Positions 35,931 to 50,300 of a stretch of DNA of 64,000 nt are shown here, piece by piece. The notes under the pieces are model-generated. The model had not been told where the DNA came from. It worked only from the letters and a program-made list of their open reading frames with translations, and searched no databases. A program made the translations under genes and the position numbers. The DNA comes from Drosophila pseudoobscura (taxonomy: Eukaryota; Arthropoda; Insecta; Diptera; Drosophilidae). The DNA lies in assembly GCF_009870125.1 (NCBI RefSeq), contig NC_046679.1, positions 15,934,001 through 15,998,000 of the forward strand, given 5' to 3'. The stretch's first letter is position 1; each line of letters starts with the position of its first letter.

Positions 35931-37920
35931 AGATCTCTGTTCACATGCAAGTTTTGCCGGCTGGCTGGCATGACTTGTGGTGTTTGACTTGTGTGTAAGT
36001 AAGTCCATAGAAATGCATTTCCGCATATTTTACACCACTAAAAAGTCAAAAAAAGAAAAACAGAGAAGGAAAGGAAAAATCAACTGAACAAAAATATACA
36101 TATGTTTGTTTACTCTTTTGTTGTGGGGCGTTCGTTAGATCCCTCTCTCTGTCTCAATCTCTCTCTTTCTCTCTGTACGGGCATATATCTCTCAGTGTCC
36201 CCCTCTCCCTGTTGATGGGTTGCTGGGTAATTGAAACTATAATCATTATCTTGACTTGCAGCAGCAGCACTCGGTGGAGGCCTCTCAATCAGTTGTTCAG
36301 TTGTTGCCGCTCCATTATAATGGAGTAATTATGGCGTGTTCTTGTCAAGAATTTTTCTGCACCGATTTCAATGCCAGGCAATTCTCTCCTCTCCTCCCCG
36401 CTCCTCTGTCCTCTGATATGGCTTATCTCAGCCTCAGTCTCAGTCTCGCCATTGCCTTTCTCTCGCTCTCTGATGATAACATGTCGTTGAACTTTTGTTT
36501 ACCCCCATAACCATTTGCATTATCTCAGAATATTCATGCTAATTTCCTGAACGTCTTCGAAATGTGAAAATTATTTAAATCCCAATTTGTGTAGCATTTA
36601 AATGTTCCCCACATGCTTTTGTTCCTATTCTCTTTTGGGTTTCTGCTGGGAGGTTGTTTGAATAGTAGGTTCTGTATAATTGTGTACCATATTCCAATTG
36701 AAGGTGATATGAGAATCATACAATATCAATCATACATCACATACAAGAAATGGTTCCTGGACAAAAAAGTTCCCCTGATGGAGCATAGAATACTTTTAGG
36801 GAATGGAAATATTAAGGCAATCAATTGCTTCCACAATTTGGGTTAAGCTGGTGGATTCAATGGGTCGTTGAGTTACTAAATATCGCGGTGCAACAACAAA
36901 ATATAAAATTTTAAATTTTAACAGTTTCCTTTGAAGCTTAAAAATAGTTTTCCTTAAGTTTAAGTGTGCCATTTACATATAACAAATTATTTTCTTTATT
37001 TTCTTTTACTTTCCAAAACATTCACTGGAGAACATTTTGAAATATGTTTTCCATAACTGCAGATATTTTTTATGAATTACTTGTATGTTCTTTCTTCTAC
37101 TTCTACAAATTAAAATGTTCTTTGAGATTTGTCTTTCTTCAATATTCCGTTTATTATTCAACTTATTTTTCTTTCTAATTGGCGACTTTCTAAACCATAT
37201 TTCTGTACCAATTTCAAGCTATCCATCATCATCTACATATCCCTATCCATCTGGCAGCTTTCTTCCATTGACCGGCACCGGCACCGACCCTATCTCTCTT
37301 TCTACGGAACTTCTTTATCATTAGGAGTGCACGATCATGCCAATAAAAGAAAGAAATCATGGCCGGCGATCGTTCGCCATGGTAACAAACTTAATGCATT
37401 CCGCGTTAAAGTGTCAATGATCTCGTTACCGAAAAAAAGAGAACTTCAAACATTTCACGCACCGGAGTTCATTGTACGGCAAACCACAGAAATGGACGGA
37501 CAGCAAGCCAGAGGGACTGAAATGAGAATTGAGAGAGACCTACCTTATAGACGAGACACACAGCCGGAGATAGTTGATGGAGAGTTGGAGCTCGTAGAAG
37601 AAAGGGGGAACTCCATTGGTGGTAATGGCCAAATCATGCACGAGCTTTTGCGGAAAGAAGATAAATTAATATGGTCAGCATGTCATGAATTTGCTTTCTT
37701 CTTCCTATAGCTGCGCTTCTTCTGACCATCTGACCATCTAGCCATCTAACCATCAACCTATTCCAGTCCCCAGTCCGACAAAGCAACAAACAAACACAAA
37801 CACAATCACAATACCATATCACACACAACATACAAACTTTCACGCAAAACGTACATTCAACTCGAGGCAGAATCAGAATCAGAAGCTGAATCAGTGGCAG
37901 AAGGTGAGGCAAAATCAGAA

Positions 37921-37967
37921 GCAGCAGCAGCAGCAGCAGCAGCCGCAGCAGCAGCAGCAGCAGCAGA
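37921..37967. repeat. (CAG)n trinucleotide array
   Basis: About fifteen CAG units, interrupted once by CCG, in non-coding context. This is typical Drosophila opa-like repeat DNA; no coding frame around it is convincing. Confidence 0.88.
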
Positions 37968-39082
37968 CCACGGCGCTGCCATAGACACGGCTAGGTATAC
38001 GAATACGTATAAATTCCCATAAATCAGCTGTGAGCCAAAGGGTCAAATACCTCGAGGCGGGCTGGCTCAAAATTACACGCGAACATGTGTTGAAAGGAGA
38101 AATTAAAACCAAATTAGTTTTACACGCTGACCAGCAGCTAGAGTGAGGTATACATAGACATATGTGTTCTATATGTATGCGTTGCTGCTCATTCATGTTG
38201 CACCTAGAGTACCCTGACCGTGTGTATCATCTGCTTGTTCTAGGAGCAGTTTTCAATCTAGTTAAGCCTCCACTTAATTGCCCCACAAATCACATTTATC
38301 ACGCCTCCCTGCCCAAAAAGTTTGTTCTAATTTTGTTTGCTTGTTTGGTTGCTCTACCCCGCAAAAAGCTGCTTAGATACAGATGGAAAGATACATCATT
38401 GCCCCCATATGGGTATTCTACAGGCAAACGCTTCGTTCGTGTCGTGTCGTGTCGTGTCTTTCTTTCTGCGAGGATCAGTGGGAATGGGAATCAGAGTGTG
38501 GGAAGAAAGCCCACAAACAAAATCAAACAAATTCCCAACAAAAGACGTCCAAGAGGAAGGCAGAAAGAGAACCCTAAACCGTCAAGAAAGACTTTTGTGT
38601 GGCCATAAAAATGCGTGAGTTACGTTCCAGGCCAAAAGCAGAAGCGGCAGCAGAAGCAGCAGAAGAGACGTCCGTCAGTCAGGCAGACAGTCCGCGTCAT
38701 CAGCGGCGCTGTTGGAGTTTGGCCAAACAAAATGCAAAGCAAATTAAACTGTGCTCGGCCTGACCTGCCCTCCAACTCGGACCCAGCGCCTCATGCTCCT
38801 TCTCCTCCAACTCCGACTCTGACTCCAGCTCCTCCTGTTATATCGCCTCTTCCAAGCCCACCCCATTCTCCTGCCCCAGCCCCCGCCCCCAGCCTTTTGT
38901 GTGCCAAAAGTCCCACAGTCCAGCATGATGATCATGACTCCAAATGATGATGACGACGTTGTGGCTTTTGGTCCGCCGCCGCCGCCACTGCTACGTTTAA
39001 TGCGCCACGGTGTTACCAAAGTGGCAACGACAGTTGCGGCCATTCACCTCCCAAAAAACCAAATATTCCTCTGTCAGTGTGT

Positions 39083-39102
39083 GCTCCATGCTCCATGCTC
39101 CA
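39083..39102 (-). repeat. GCATGGA heptamer tandem, inverted copy
   Basis: Almost three units of GCTCCAT, the reverse complement of ATGGAGC, matching the tandem at 17341 in opposite orientation. Confidence 0.8.
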
Positions 39103-42100
39103 CACATATGCAGCATACAAAGTGTGTAAGTAAGAGCCAGAACTCCCGGGGAAGGCAGGCTATCCCAAAATGCTGTAACCAAGTTAAGACCAAGCTCCAG
39201 CCTAGCATGTGAGAGTGCGTTTCGTTTCTACGAGTATGTGTGTGCGTACACTGGAACAAAATATTAGATATTAGTGTGTGATGATGATATTTTTTTCTAT
39301 AAAAATCATGCGAATAATATAATGATGATAGGGTTTAACTGTGGATGGAATATCCATAGGAATATCTAGAGTCTGGGGTATCAAGGTGAGCTTTTTTTCG
39401 GTGTACTTATTATTGGCGGCTTTTGGATGGTATTTTTGTTGTTGTCCGTCTTCATTGTCAGTGTGACCATGCCACAAAAGATTACACTTACACATATATC
39501 CACACACATACAAATATACAGCCACAGAGCTGTGTTGTCCAAGCTCGTTGTAATACCCGTTGCCGTTCCGGCTTTGGCCTGCTTCTCTCGGCAGGGCCAA
39601 GGAATGATTGACATTGGGCAGGGTCGGACTGACATGCTAATGTGTGTAAGAGCTGCCAGCCTTAAACTCAAAGCAAACGAGCCCGGTTCAAACAGTGAGA
39701 GGGGTACAGAGAGAGAGATAGAGTGGAGGGAGGGGAATCAAGAGAGCGACTTAAAAACCGGCAAAAGTTCAAGCAAAACAAAAACAGCTGATTGTCAGCA
39801 GAGCCTCAAAAGAGCGCCAATTCAAAAGACTAATTGAGAGAAAGAGCTCTAAGCCGAAACCGCAAGTGAGCACGGACGAGAGAGCGAGAGAGATCGGCAA
39901 GGCAGAAGGCGAGGGAGAGCGAGCAATGCACACAATGCAGGCCGCTGCCGACGTCGGCCTCAGTAATGCGGAAGTGCCGGGCTTCTCATGCATCCGTCCC
40001 TCGTACATGTAATGCAGCTGGAGCGGGCGGGGGAGCCGGGGGGAGAACGGTGTCTGTGTGGAGAGAGCGCTTAACAGAGCGCTGAGCGCCAACTGGTTTG
40101 GGGATTTCTCTCTCTCTCTGTCTCTCTCGCTTTGTGTTTGTCACTGTTTAGGCCAACATTGTTTATAACTTGTTTATATAAATATTGTTAATTTTGTGTG
40201 AGGCCTGGAGCTGTCCCCCCTCCCCAATATCCATTCCTATTCCCGATGGCCACTATCTTAATGGCCCTAGCCGGCGTCGCTCTTGGATCTTTGCTCTCTC
40301 TCTCTCTCTTTCTGCAGCTAGCTTTTTCTCTCTCCATCTCTCTGATGTACATATCTTTCATGAATATTAAAAATGTATTTAAAGAGCGATTCAAGCGGCT
40401 TACTTACTGTCCCTCTCTGTGCTTCTCTCTGTGTGCGAGACAGACAGACAGCCCAGAGTGGGCGAGACAAGGAGCGGGAGTCGTTAAAAGCGCAATTAGT
40501 TGCTCAGAGCCAATATCAAATCAAAATCGTTTTAATGAATTGCACAAAATTGCTCAGATTGCGTCTGATTTGTCGCGCGCCCAAGCTGGAGGCATTATAA
40601 GCAGCAATTGACACTTGAAGAAGGCAGACGGAGGGGTGGGGAGGGAGTGGCTGGGAAAGTGCCCCACCAATGGGTCGAGGTCCATTTGAGAGCGCGGAAA
40701 TAGTACAGACTAAAGTTCTGGGAATCTTGGAATATCAGGTGGGTTTGAAGCACAAAGATTAACAATAATGGAATTTACTACACCGAAAAAAACCGCACCA
40801 CAAAAAAGTCTTGATATCCATAAGATATAATATTATCATAAATCGAATATATTAATGTAGGATTGTATCATCTTTCTTCCGACGGAAGAAGAGAGTCCCT
40901 GTTCTTACATAACATTAGTTAACCGATGATATAGGAGATAATTCATTATAGTACAACTTTTTAAAGGGAGAGGGAGCGTCCACTCAGAACAAATTGGGCA
41001 TATCATCATTTTATTTATAGCCATTAATTTCCATTTGTGCATTTCCAATTAGACTTGTAGTAGTAGTAGATTCCTAGGCATATGCCCCTCCCAACTCCCA
41101 GATGAAGCAACATTCACACGTGCAACACAGCAACTACTCGTATGAGAGCATTTTCCAATTCCGATGCCTGGCATTAGTCCCGCTCTCCCATACCCTGTAC
41201 CCTGTACAACAGCAACCACTACAAAGTTACATATGCATGAAAAGAATCCCAACTGGTAATGAAAATAAAGTGCACGTCGCATGCGGTAATAATAACAATA
41301 AAATAAAATAACAAATTACACGCAACACTGCCTGGCACTGGCACTGGCACTGGGCATGAGACTCTGGGCCTGAGACTCTGGCCCTCTCCCGGGCCGGCAT
41401 TCGTTTTGAATTTGAGTTCGTCTTGAGGCTTGGGCTCGACTCAGTGGACATGGCCCGGCCAGCAGTAATTACAGAGCCACGGACACGGCAACAAAAGAGT
41501 GAGAAGTTGGCCCAGGAGCAGCCGCCGGGCAATCGTGTGTCCCCATTTCGATAAAAAAAAGCCAGGAATGGCGGGGCGATGAATTGGAGAAAGTTGGGGC
41601 CGGTTCCAAAAAATTTCAAAGGGCATACTAGTACAATGCACAGCCGAATCCATCGCAAGCTGAGCTTAGAAGTAGCAGTAGCAGCTAAGAGAGAGCGATC
41701 AATGTTCTCGCACTCTCTTTAACCGCTCTTCGTTCTAAAGAGCCAAAGAGAGACATGGCCAACACAGACAGCCCACACTCACACTGGGACTAAGACTGGG
41801 GGCCCATAGCTTAGTTGTGCAGCTCAGACAATCTGGGTCACATTTTGCCATTGAACCGGTGACGTCACAGCGGGGCAACGACCGCAAAGCACGACCAGCT
41901 ACAGCAGCGGCAGCACCACAATTACAACAACAACAACAACAACAAGACATCCGCGGCAACCATTGGAAAGCGTGCAAGCAAACATTTTTACAACGACAAC
42001 ACGAAGCTGAGGCTGAGGCTGGGTCTGGGGCTGTGGCTGTGGCTGAAGCTGGAGCTTCATTTCTGGTTTTGGTCGCTGGCTGATTTGTTGCCCAGCGAGC

Positions 42101-42747
42101 AAAACTGTGTGCGACACCCCGGCCAACACTGATCTCCGCGACCCTGGCTCCTCCTTCGTGCTGCTGCTGCTTCTGCTGTTGGTGCTGGTGCTGGTGCGCC
42201 TCCCCCGCCCACAATAGTTCATTAGATGCCATGTGCCATCGTGGCGGAACAAACATGATTTGGCCGCAAACTGAGGAGACGACGAGATAGGCCCCAGCAA
42301 CACACAGCCACGGGAGACTTCCAACTAAATCGGAGAGTCACACTGCAGGAAAATATTTTATACCAAATCAAATATGGATACAGATATACAGGATCTCATA
42401 AAGAGATCTAGCAATTATATGAAGTATTCATTGCAAATAGATAAATACGATTATTCGAAGTTTCAATTGTTCGATTTATTGACATTTTGGACAGTGTATC
42501 TGCATCTGTGTGATTAGCTTTTCGCATTTGAAATGCATTTGACTTTGATGGCTTCGGCGCCGACGCTGGCTTTGACTTCGGCCGAGAGTTCTCTGCGGCG
42601 GCCTGGGCAAAGGTTCTATTTTTAATACACTGCCGATTAGATAAGCCCCAAAGCAGCAACAACTAGAGACAGACAGGCTATGGGGCTGTAGACACCTCCA
42701 CGGAGCACGCGTGACTACACGCCACTTATCGCCACTGCCATCACAGC

Positions 42748-42820
42748 GCCGAAATAGCTCAGTTGGGAGAGCGTTAGACTGAAGATCTAAAGGTCCCCGG
42801 TTCAATCCCGGGTTTCGGCA
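42748..42820 (+). tRNA. tRNA-Phe: tRNA-Phe (GAA)
   Basis: A complete 73-nt cloverleaf. The acceptor stem GCCGAAA pairs with TTTCGGC, then discriminator A. The D arm is GCTC-AGTTGGGA-GAGC, the anticodon arm TTAGA-CTGAAGA-TCTAA with anticodon GAA at 42781-42783, and the T arm CCCGG-TTCAATC-CCGGG. Box A and box B promoters are intact and there is no intron. CCA is not encoded, as expected in eukaryotes. It reads UUC/UUU phenylalanine codons. A T6 run directly downstream gives the polymerase III stop. No other tRNA gene is seen in the window. Confidence 0.98.
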
Positions 42821-42829
42821 AGCAAAAAT

Positions 42830-42836
42830 CTTTTTT
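42830..42836 (+). terminator. RNA polymerase III terminator of tRNA-Phe
   Basis: An oligo-T run starting about 10 nt past the mature tRNA end, with a second T7 run about 10 nt further on as back-up. Confidence 0.85.
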
Positions 42837-45800
42837 ACTTCTCTTTTTTTAAACGGACTTACCTCAATTAATTTAAATACACTTGAGTTTAACTTTTAAT
42901 TTTAATCTAATTTTGGTGATTATTTGCTAAACTAAATACTTATTTCGATAAGCTGCACTTAAGAATCCATTTAATTGTATTTATCTGGCTATTCAGTTTA
43001 GGATATGTACATTGGCATGTGGCTGTCAATCAAAAGATGTTCACAAAATTAAACTAAGCCGGCGCAGCCAATGCTGACCGGGCCTGGCCATCAGCAGACA
43101 GTGGACAATGGCCAAGGGATGGAAAGATGGTCGGGATGAAAGGTGCAGATTAAGCTGCATAATAGGCACAACTCAATCAAACAGCAGGCTAAACAGGACA
43201 AGGACACAGAAACAGGGAAAAGGGAAATGGAAAAGCCATGGAAAGGGAAAATGCAAATCGCATTATTAACGCAGCCGTTGACACATTGGACCTTGGCCAT
43301 TGGCCCATTGTCCAGTTGACGGATACGGTCCGGCCCGGATAAAGCAAAAGTGTGACGAATGCGTTGACAACAATTAACAATCAAGAAAGGTGAGCCACCA
43401 GGTACCAGGGACACACGCCAGGACATCAGCACGTTCAAGTGGACAACTGATTGAGAAGATTTAGACCAGGAGTGGGGGAGTATGAGTAGGGAGCAGCATC
43501 GGCATCAGCATCAGTAGCCGTAGCTGGGGGCGTGATAGATCCATCCTGACAGCTGCAAAATATGCAAAGGACTAAGGAATCTCTCCGCGTGTCCAACAGC
43601 TGCGGCGGACGCGTGCTAAGCGACCACAAAAGCCATTGACTCGAATGGAAATGTGGAGATTGCTCTGGCTCTGGCCCGACTACGCCCAGGAATATCGCAT
43701 ATCCGTTTGGCATAAAAAACCAAATTCCATGCCCATGCCCCTCAATGCCGTGGCAACTGGCACGCACCACATGGCGCCCTCCTGCCACATCTCTCAGTGT
43801 CTTTTGCATAAAAAATCGAAAGAAAAAACCGAGAGGCTCGGGTTTTTTCTATAATTTCATTGTATTTTTTTTTATTATTTGTTATGGGCTATTGAAAGTG
43901 AAAGAGGCACCCTCACATTGCAGCATCTTGTGGCCTGGCCAGGAAGTGTGGCAGCCGCGAAAAAAAAAAATATAAGAGAGAAGGTACACAAAAAAAAAAG
44001 TGAAAAGATCCTTTTGGATCTGCGGTCGGGGTGCCAATTGTCTATGACGAAGGCACGGCTCAGCTCAGGTTTGTGTGTGGATGCTGATGCTATCAAGGAA
44101 ATGATTTTCTTATTTTTCCTCCATTGTTACCCATACAAAAAACAGCAGTCACAGTGGTTCCTGTTCGGAGGGTAAGGGTAAGGAGCTCTCAATAAGGGTG
44201 AGCCTTCTACTCTCGCTTTCGTTGTGAGCCCATTCCGATTCCGGGGCTGGGGCCAGAGACCTGAGGCCGCTGGCGAGTCGCTCAAGCAGATGCGCTTAGA
44301 ATTTAGAAATATGCAAACTTGTATCAGGGCCCCAGCGAGCCAGGAGCAATGAAACCGTCTTAGACCCGTCAGTAGAATCGCTAGGGGAGTCCCACAATGC
44401 ATACTCACACATGCTCCTTATCCGTACACACATGCTGGCTGTAAGGGTTGCCCGCTAAGCACACGACACTGACTAAACGTCGCCGTGGGGGTGACATGTA
44501 AATTTTTGGTAGATTTGTAGTACGAAATCCTGTAAAAGGTACCAGGCAGGCAGCAAAACCCAGCACGGCAACAATGTACGCCCGTTTACAGGGTCCCCAC
44601 CGGCCCAGGACCTACCCCACACCCCCCAAAACCCCATTACAAAATGTTGCAGCGGGGACTTTCAGGGCACACAACACATTGTACGAGCCTTACAAAAGTA
44701 CTCACCAATACCAGGAAAGAAAAGGACCCCCAGGGGGTGGATGGTGCACCGAGCACAGTGGGCAAGGAAGATACATTTTCGAAGCGCAAGTATAGAAAGA
44801 AAGTATAGAAATAGAAGATTCTTTGAGATATGATGAATCAATCATACATAAGGGAAATCCGTCCAAAACTCGGATAATATTTTGTTCACTATTTTCTTTC
44901 TTTCTTTGGGAATCTTTCTCTTATAAGGGAATACTCATTTTCATTGTATATTGTAATTTAGTATTGTATTCCTCAGCCCACTGTACATGCCAACGCGTAG
45001 TTATTGCCGTCTCCACTTGACTCTCTCCTTGCTGGCACTTTCCCTCGCTCTGTGTGTCTCTCTCTCTGCAGTTGCGCAGAACGAGAGTCCTGAGTGGGGA
45101 TTCCTCTGGTATTTATCACCTACTGACCGTTGCTGTTCGCCTGCTAACAGAATCTACAGCATTTCTTTTTCTCCAACGGAATGCGACGCCCACGCGGAAG
45201 TCGGTTTAGGCGCCAAGTTTGGCACGCAACGTGCGCATTGATTAATTTTGCAGACTCTTTCTGACGCGGCGCTCTCTCACTTTCTCTCCGGGTCTGAGGC
45301 CAGACAGCCGCTAGACACGTGGCCAGGACATGCAAATTTCTTATCATTATCGTAAGGGTAATAGGCAACCAAAGTTGGACAGTAAGTCGGGGGCGTACCG
45401 CCAGAGAGAGACTCAGACAGATTTGCTCCCGTTACTGGCATTCATAATGTTCCGCTCAGACGAACCTACCTCCCACGTGTAGGCATCCCGCTCCCGAAGC
45501 ACCTACTGCGCATGTCCATCCCCTAATGGGAGGGGGCTTCCATTGGGATTCCATTAGCCTGTTGGCTGTTGCTGTTAGCCTGGTCCAAATCGACGCCGAC
45601 AAGTTGACTGTTTTCGCATTAAAATGTCAAATTTATGACCCTCGAGTGACAGTGGCCCGAAGCCACACAAAGGAAGAGAGACGTCGCTTCTAATGCCATT
45701 TCTAAGCTTTTGCTCAGAGCACCACGAGCAGGAATTTCTTTTTCTAACATTTCTATGAGAAATATCTGGCTAACAGGCGCCGAGAACTCCCAGATGGGGA

Positions 45801-48800
45801 TTGGAATGCGGCAGTCCTTCGTGCATTCTAGCCGGATCAGCTGTTTAGTTGGGGCTCTTTCAGTGAGTATTTTCTATTGCCGTGCCGGCGCCTCCTGTTG
45901 CCCTGACATCGTGTGACGAAAATGGAAATTTTCTAATGGTCGCTTGGCATTTTGCCTCTTGGGGGCCACAGGGCGTGGCTGCCGCTGGAGGATAGCATCG
46001 GTTCTCTGCCGAAAATTCGCTCCGGGCTCGGTAGGAAGTTCTTGGCTTCTTGGTTGGCTGCCTGCGAGCCTGTTCGAATGAGCCAGAAGATTGATGACTT
46101 GACGTTTTAATGACGTGCTAAATGGCCATAAAAGTCACCGACACCAGCAGCAGAATTTTTTGGTTTTTCGATTTTCTTTTTGTATTCCAACAATAAGTGT
46201 TTCTTTTTTTTCTCATATACTCGTACTCGTACGTTTTTTATCTAGAAACACATGTCTTTGGATATGCTTCCCTGCTCGATTCGGCTCGAAAGTATTTTTT
46301 TAAAGCCACTCAATATTGAGAGGAGCACGTGAGGGGGTCCCAGTCCTCAATGAGGACTTTTCATGTATGGTGAAGCCCAACCCACATCCACCCCGATGGG
46401 GTTGAAAGAGGGAGTGTGTGGCCTTTGGGGGTGGCCACACCCTTCGCTTTGTCGCCCCCCAAGGGTATTGTGAGGTCGATTCATTTGCTTTATTACAACA
46501 CTACGAGTATATGTGGTGTGCAGTCTACACGCGGTGGGGGAATATTTAATGGGCGAACGTTTAGTAGCCACTGCCTGGCTGCTTCTGCGTACCTGTGCCA
46601 CAAAAGCCGCATTTTGGCACTTTAAGAATCGGCGCCATTTTGAAAATTGCAGGCATCGCTTCACATTTAAATCCTGCCGCACGTGGCGTATGCGCAATCA
46701 CCCACAGACACTGGAACTGTGTGCTCCTGCGGGTGCTCCGGGAATCGCCTGCTTGCCGCTTGCTGGCAGCCGCGTGCGGCACATGCAATGGATCAATAGC
46801 TGCCCCGGCCACGCCCGTCAATCGTCGAACCGGCAGGGCGATTGGGATGCGGCACAGGAATTTCGGGATACACAGAAAGATAGATAGATAAATAGATAGA
46901 TATCTGGCTGTGTTGCTGAGGCTGGCTGCCACACATGCGGAACTGATGCATTTTCATTTACCAGGCGACCAGGGCCGCACACCGGAAGTGGAATTCCTAA
47001 GCACACTTCCGTTTAAAGTTCTGCCAAATGCTTGTGGGCCTTCTGCTGCTCCTGCTGTTCCTGCTGCTGTTCCCCTGTCAATAAGGCGTCCTTAACTGTC
47101 GCCGCGGCCAATGTTGCCATGGGCCATTGGCGTCATGTGCGCCAAGGGCTCCCCGCTAAAAAAATGTTCACATTTTTCGGCTGTTTCTGAAGTATTTTGC
47201 AATTTTTGGGGCAGCGTCATCAGATTGGAATGCGACGGCGCTGCCTTTCAAAGCGTCTGCTGGCCTAATGACGGTATTTTTCTGCTGGCTCCAAAAATTC
47301 TTGCAACTGGCGCGGAATTTTGCTGTGGCTGGAATTTTTGGTGAAATAAGTTGGTTTGCCTATTGGCTGGTTCTCTGCTCCCAACGCTTTATACGGCTGA
47401 GGGTTACTTTCACTGACTATGCGACTGTGACTGTGACAGTCACTGCAACTGCGACCCTTAACTCTCTTTTTCCGGGGGTAGTTTCCACGCATAGTTGTAT
47501 GCTATACTAAGCACAAAAAATACCCGAGCATCGTGTGGGGTTTGGGGTTTGATTGGGGGTTGCATGATCTATATGGATGTGTGAGGTTCCACATATGTGA
47601 AGGAGGGTTGCTTAGCTAAGCAGCAGCCACTGTCCGAAGTGTTTGGATTGGCATGTGTTGCGAGGGGTTTGGGTGGCATCTTCTTGCCGCTTCTTAGCCG
47701 CCTCACATGTGTAGTTTTAGAGTGCCAAGAGCGCAGGACACTTTCGCCTTCCGCACACACACGCTCTTGGAGAGTAAAGAGTGGGTAAAACAAGAGAGAA
47801 AGAGAAATAGCGATAGAGTGAGAGAGTGAGAGCTCAACTATTTTGCGGTAGTGAAAGTTCACAGAGATAGTTGGTGGTGCTGCTCGTGGCTGCTGCTCCC
47901 CTGATAGTCTGGTATGGTAATACTGTTAGTTTTGAAACACTATAGTTTCATCGTTTTAGTTATAACAGTAATCCCACCCACACGGAAACCCGTAAGAGCG
48001 GGATGAGCGTACGAGTGTATTTTATCTAACGGCCTAATGGAATTACACGGCGCTCCGGCCCCACCCAACCGATTGCTGTTCGCCTTGTTGGATTATACGA
48101 AAAAATCCATTATTATGAGCGCCAATTCCTGCGGCAAGAACCACCGTCGGTCGATTGGCTCTCGCACCTGTCGCCGCTGTAGCCGCCGTTGTCGTTGTTA
48201 AAGATTGCATAATTTACCTGGCCACAGCAGGCACCCAGCAAAGCAAGTAGCCTGCTTTGTGGCGCTCCGTTTCCACTCAGACTCAGGTGTGACAAATACA
48301 CGGCCTAAGCGCGTAGCGTAGGACAAAAAAAAACAACAAAAACCAGCCAGAGGAAGGTAAAAATTCTAATATCGTACCTTTGGGTGGGTGTGTCGGCCGT
48401 GGTCTGGCGTTGCGTGAACGTTAGAAAATTCTAAGCGAGAATTTCAATATTAGAAGTGAACAGGCGCCGAGGAGGCAGCAGTAGGCGTTGGTATGCATTA
48501 GCACAGTTAGAAGAAAGTCACCCAGCTGTGCGCATGACACACTCCACCACCAAACCACCCCCAAAGCCATACGGCATGGGGCATGGCACTCGGATGGGGC
48601 ACGGCATTCGGATGAGGTGGCAGTACATACACGTAACACTCACAGCAATGGCAGGTTCCATGACCTGGCACGGGCGCACGGTAAATAAAGTTAAACAAAA
48701 AACCAAACTGAAAAAATAAACACACGAGACATAGTCCAATATGGTATGGGGAACGTCGGAATTCAGACGGCCCCCACCCGAGGGGCGGGTGGGGCAGGGG

Positions 48801-50300
48801 AAGATTTCGAACGTCCTACTGCGGTCTGCTGGCAGCCTGTTCAAAATGAATTTCTGGAGCTTTGAAGATTATAGACTCACTTAAGAGACGCTTTGATGTC
48901 GCCACGGCGTGCATGCTCAAGTCACCGCTCTCGACATTTAATTAGCTCAAGAGGATCAAAGAGTGGCTTCAAGTGGTTGCCGGGGCCAACACGCCCAGCG
49001 GGAAAATGCCGCACAAGTTGCATTTAAAGGATATGGCAACAGGCGTACAGCAAGATACAACGCGTGCCTCTCACGGGCCAACAGAACAGGGGCAACCGAA
49101 ACGAAACGAAACCCAATCCAATCCTCTGACAATAGAGGGAAGCGGGGAGAGAGCGGGGTGAAAATAAAATTGATAAAATGCCATAAATAAATTGCTGGTC
49201 AAATAAACACACATAAAGCCACTCCAGTCCAGTGGCATGTGGCATGTAAGCCAATCGCACACAGATACAGGTCACAGAGTGTGCCACAGTTTGCCAGAGT
49301 GCCAGAGTGCCAGAGTGTGCCAGTACCTCTGTATCTGTATCTGTATCTACATGTGTCTAGGCATGTATATCTGTGGCATGTATTTAATGAACTGGCAACA
49401 TGTGTAGCATATTATTTACACAATTTAATGTATTTAAATGCAATTCTTTCTGCTGCCGCCGCTCCAGTCCCCCCGACCCCCCGGCGGCCCTCCAACCATC
49501 CCTGCACCAGTATACATTCCCCATTCACATGCCGCCGACCGGTCGCGGAGTGCGCCACCAATACAAGCGCAATGATGTAAGTATATGAAATGCGAATAGG
49601 TTCGCAGGATGTGCCGCAAGTGGCAGAGCTATTAAGTGGCGGCCGGAGCGGGATGGGGGAGAGCTATCATCATCATCATCGCCTGCAGCGACAATGTGAG
49701 GGGTAGCAACCCCATGTCGACACGTTCGCCCCTGCCATGCCACATTGTTCTTGCCCCCAGTATCTGTATCTGTTTCTGTGTGTATGCTCGTCTGGCCCGG
49801 CATGTGTCTGGGCCAAAGTGCACCCCTCCATACCCACTACCGCCCCCCCTAGTGCTCCATTCCACCTACCCCAATTTCGTATTTTTTCCATTTTCGTTAT
49901 TTTTTCCCTTTTTGTTGGCTCTCCATTCAGCAGCGCAGGGGTACACATATTTATGTGTAGTACATATGTTTAGATTTGTTATTCATGCCATGTAATGGAG
50001 CCGAGCTCCCCATCTCTGTCGCACCGCACTGCTTCCGTCTGGATTTGTAAATGGCATTATGTGCCTTGTACATGAGCCTGCCTGGGCTTTGGATTACTAC
50101 CCAACAGAGTGGAGCGTGGGGTTGAGCCAGAGAGAGCTCTTAGCCCAAATGTCCTCTTATGTATGCTACTTGTTTGACGGCAGTCTGTTGTAGGTGGAAC
50201 AGCCCGCGCTTAGAGACACTCAGTAGCTCTGCTGCTGCTATGCTGCTAGTCTGCTGAGGTCAAGGGCCAACTCAGGATGATAGTTATCTCTTATATACAT
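42837..50300. other. Non-coding region between the tRNA gene and tal, left part
   Basis: I see no supportable gene. The open frames are short, lack domains, and overlap in several frames. Two overlapping TACTCGTA octamers lie at 46218-46231, and another copy lies at 46502. As the tal locus in flies has large upstream control regions, enhancers may lie here, but none can be recognised from motif content alone. Confidence 0.55.

Larger units (their letters stand above)
30796..36500. other. Non-coding region downstream of the aminopeptidase gene
   Basis: I see no supportable gene. The stretch contains GGC/GCA-rich low-complexity DNA at 32680-33130 that gives spurious Ala-, Gly-, Ser- and Cys-rich frames, a CAA run at 34068-34088, a TCG trinucleotide run at 35496-35518, and a GA-rich tract at 35888-35930. 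The DNA at 31980-32350 is AT-rich and featureless. Confidence 0.6.
36501..42747. other. Non-coding region upstream of the tRNA gene
   Basis: I see no supportable gene. The open frame at 37129-37710 (193 codons) has no recognisable domain. The stretch holds a CAG/CCG array (37921-37967), a GCTCCAT tandem (39083-39102), dense CT/GA tracts with scattered CTCTC sites (39850-40140 and 40290-40350), and an ACAACA run (41928-41944). Confidence 0.6.

Noticed and set aside
37129-37710. 193-codon plus frame
   Set aside because: No recognisable domain, AT-rich hydrophobic start, no splice or promoter support.
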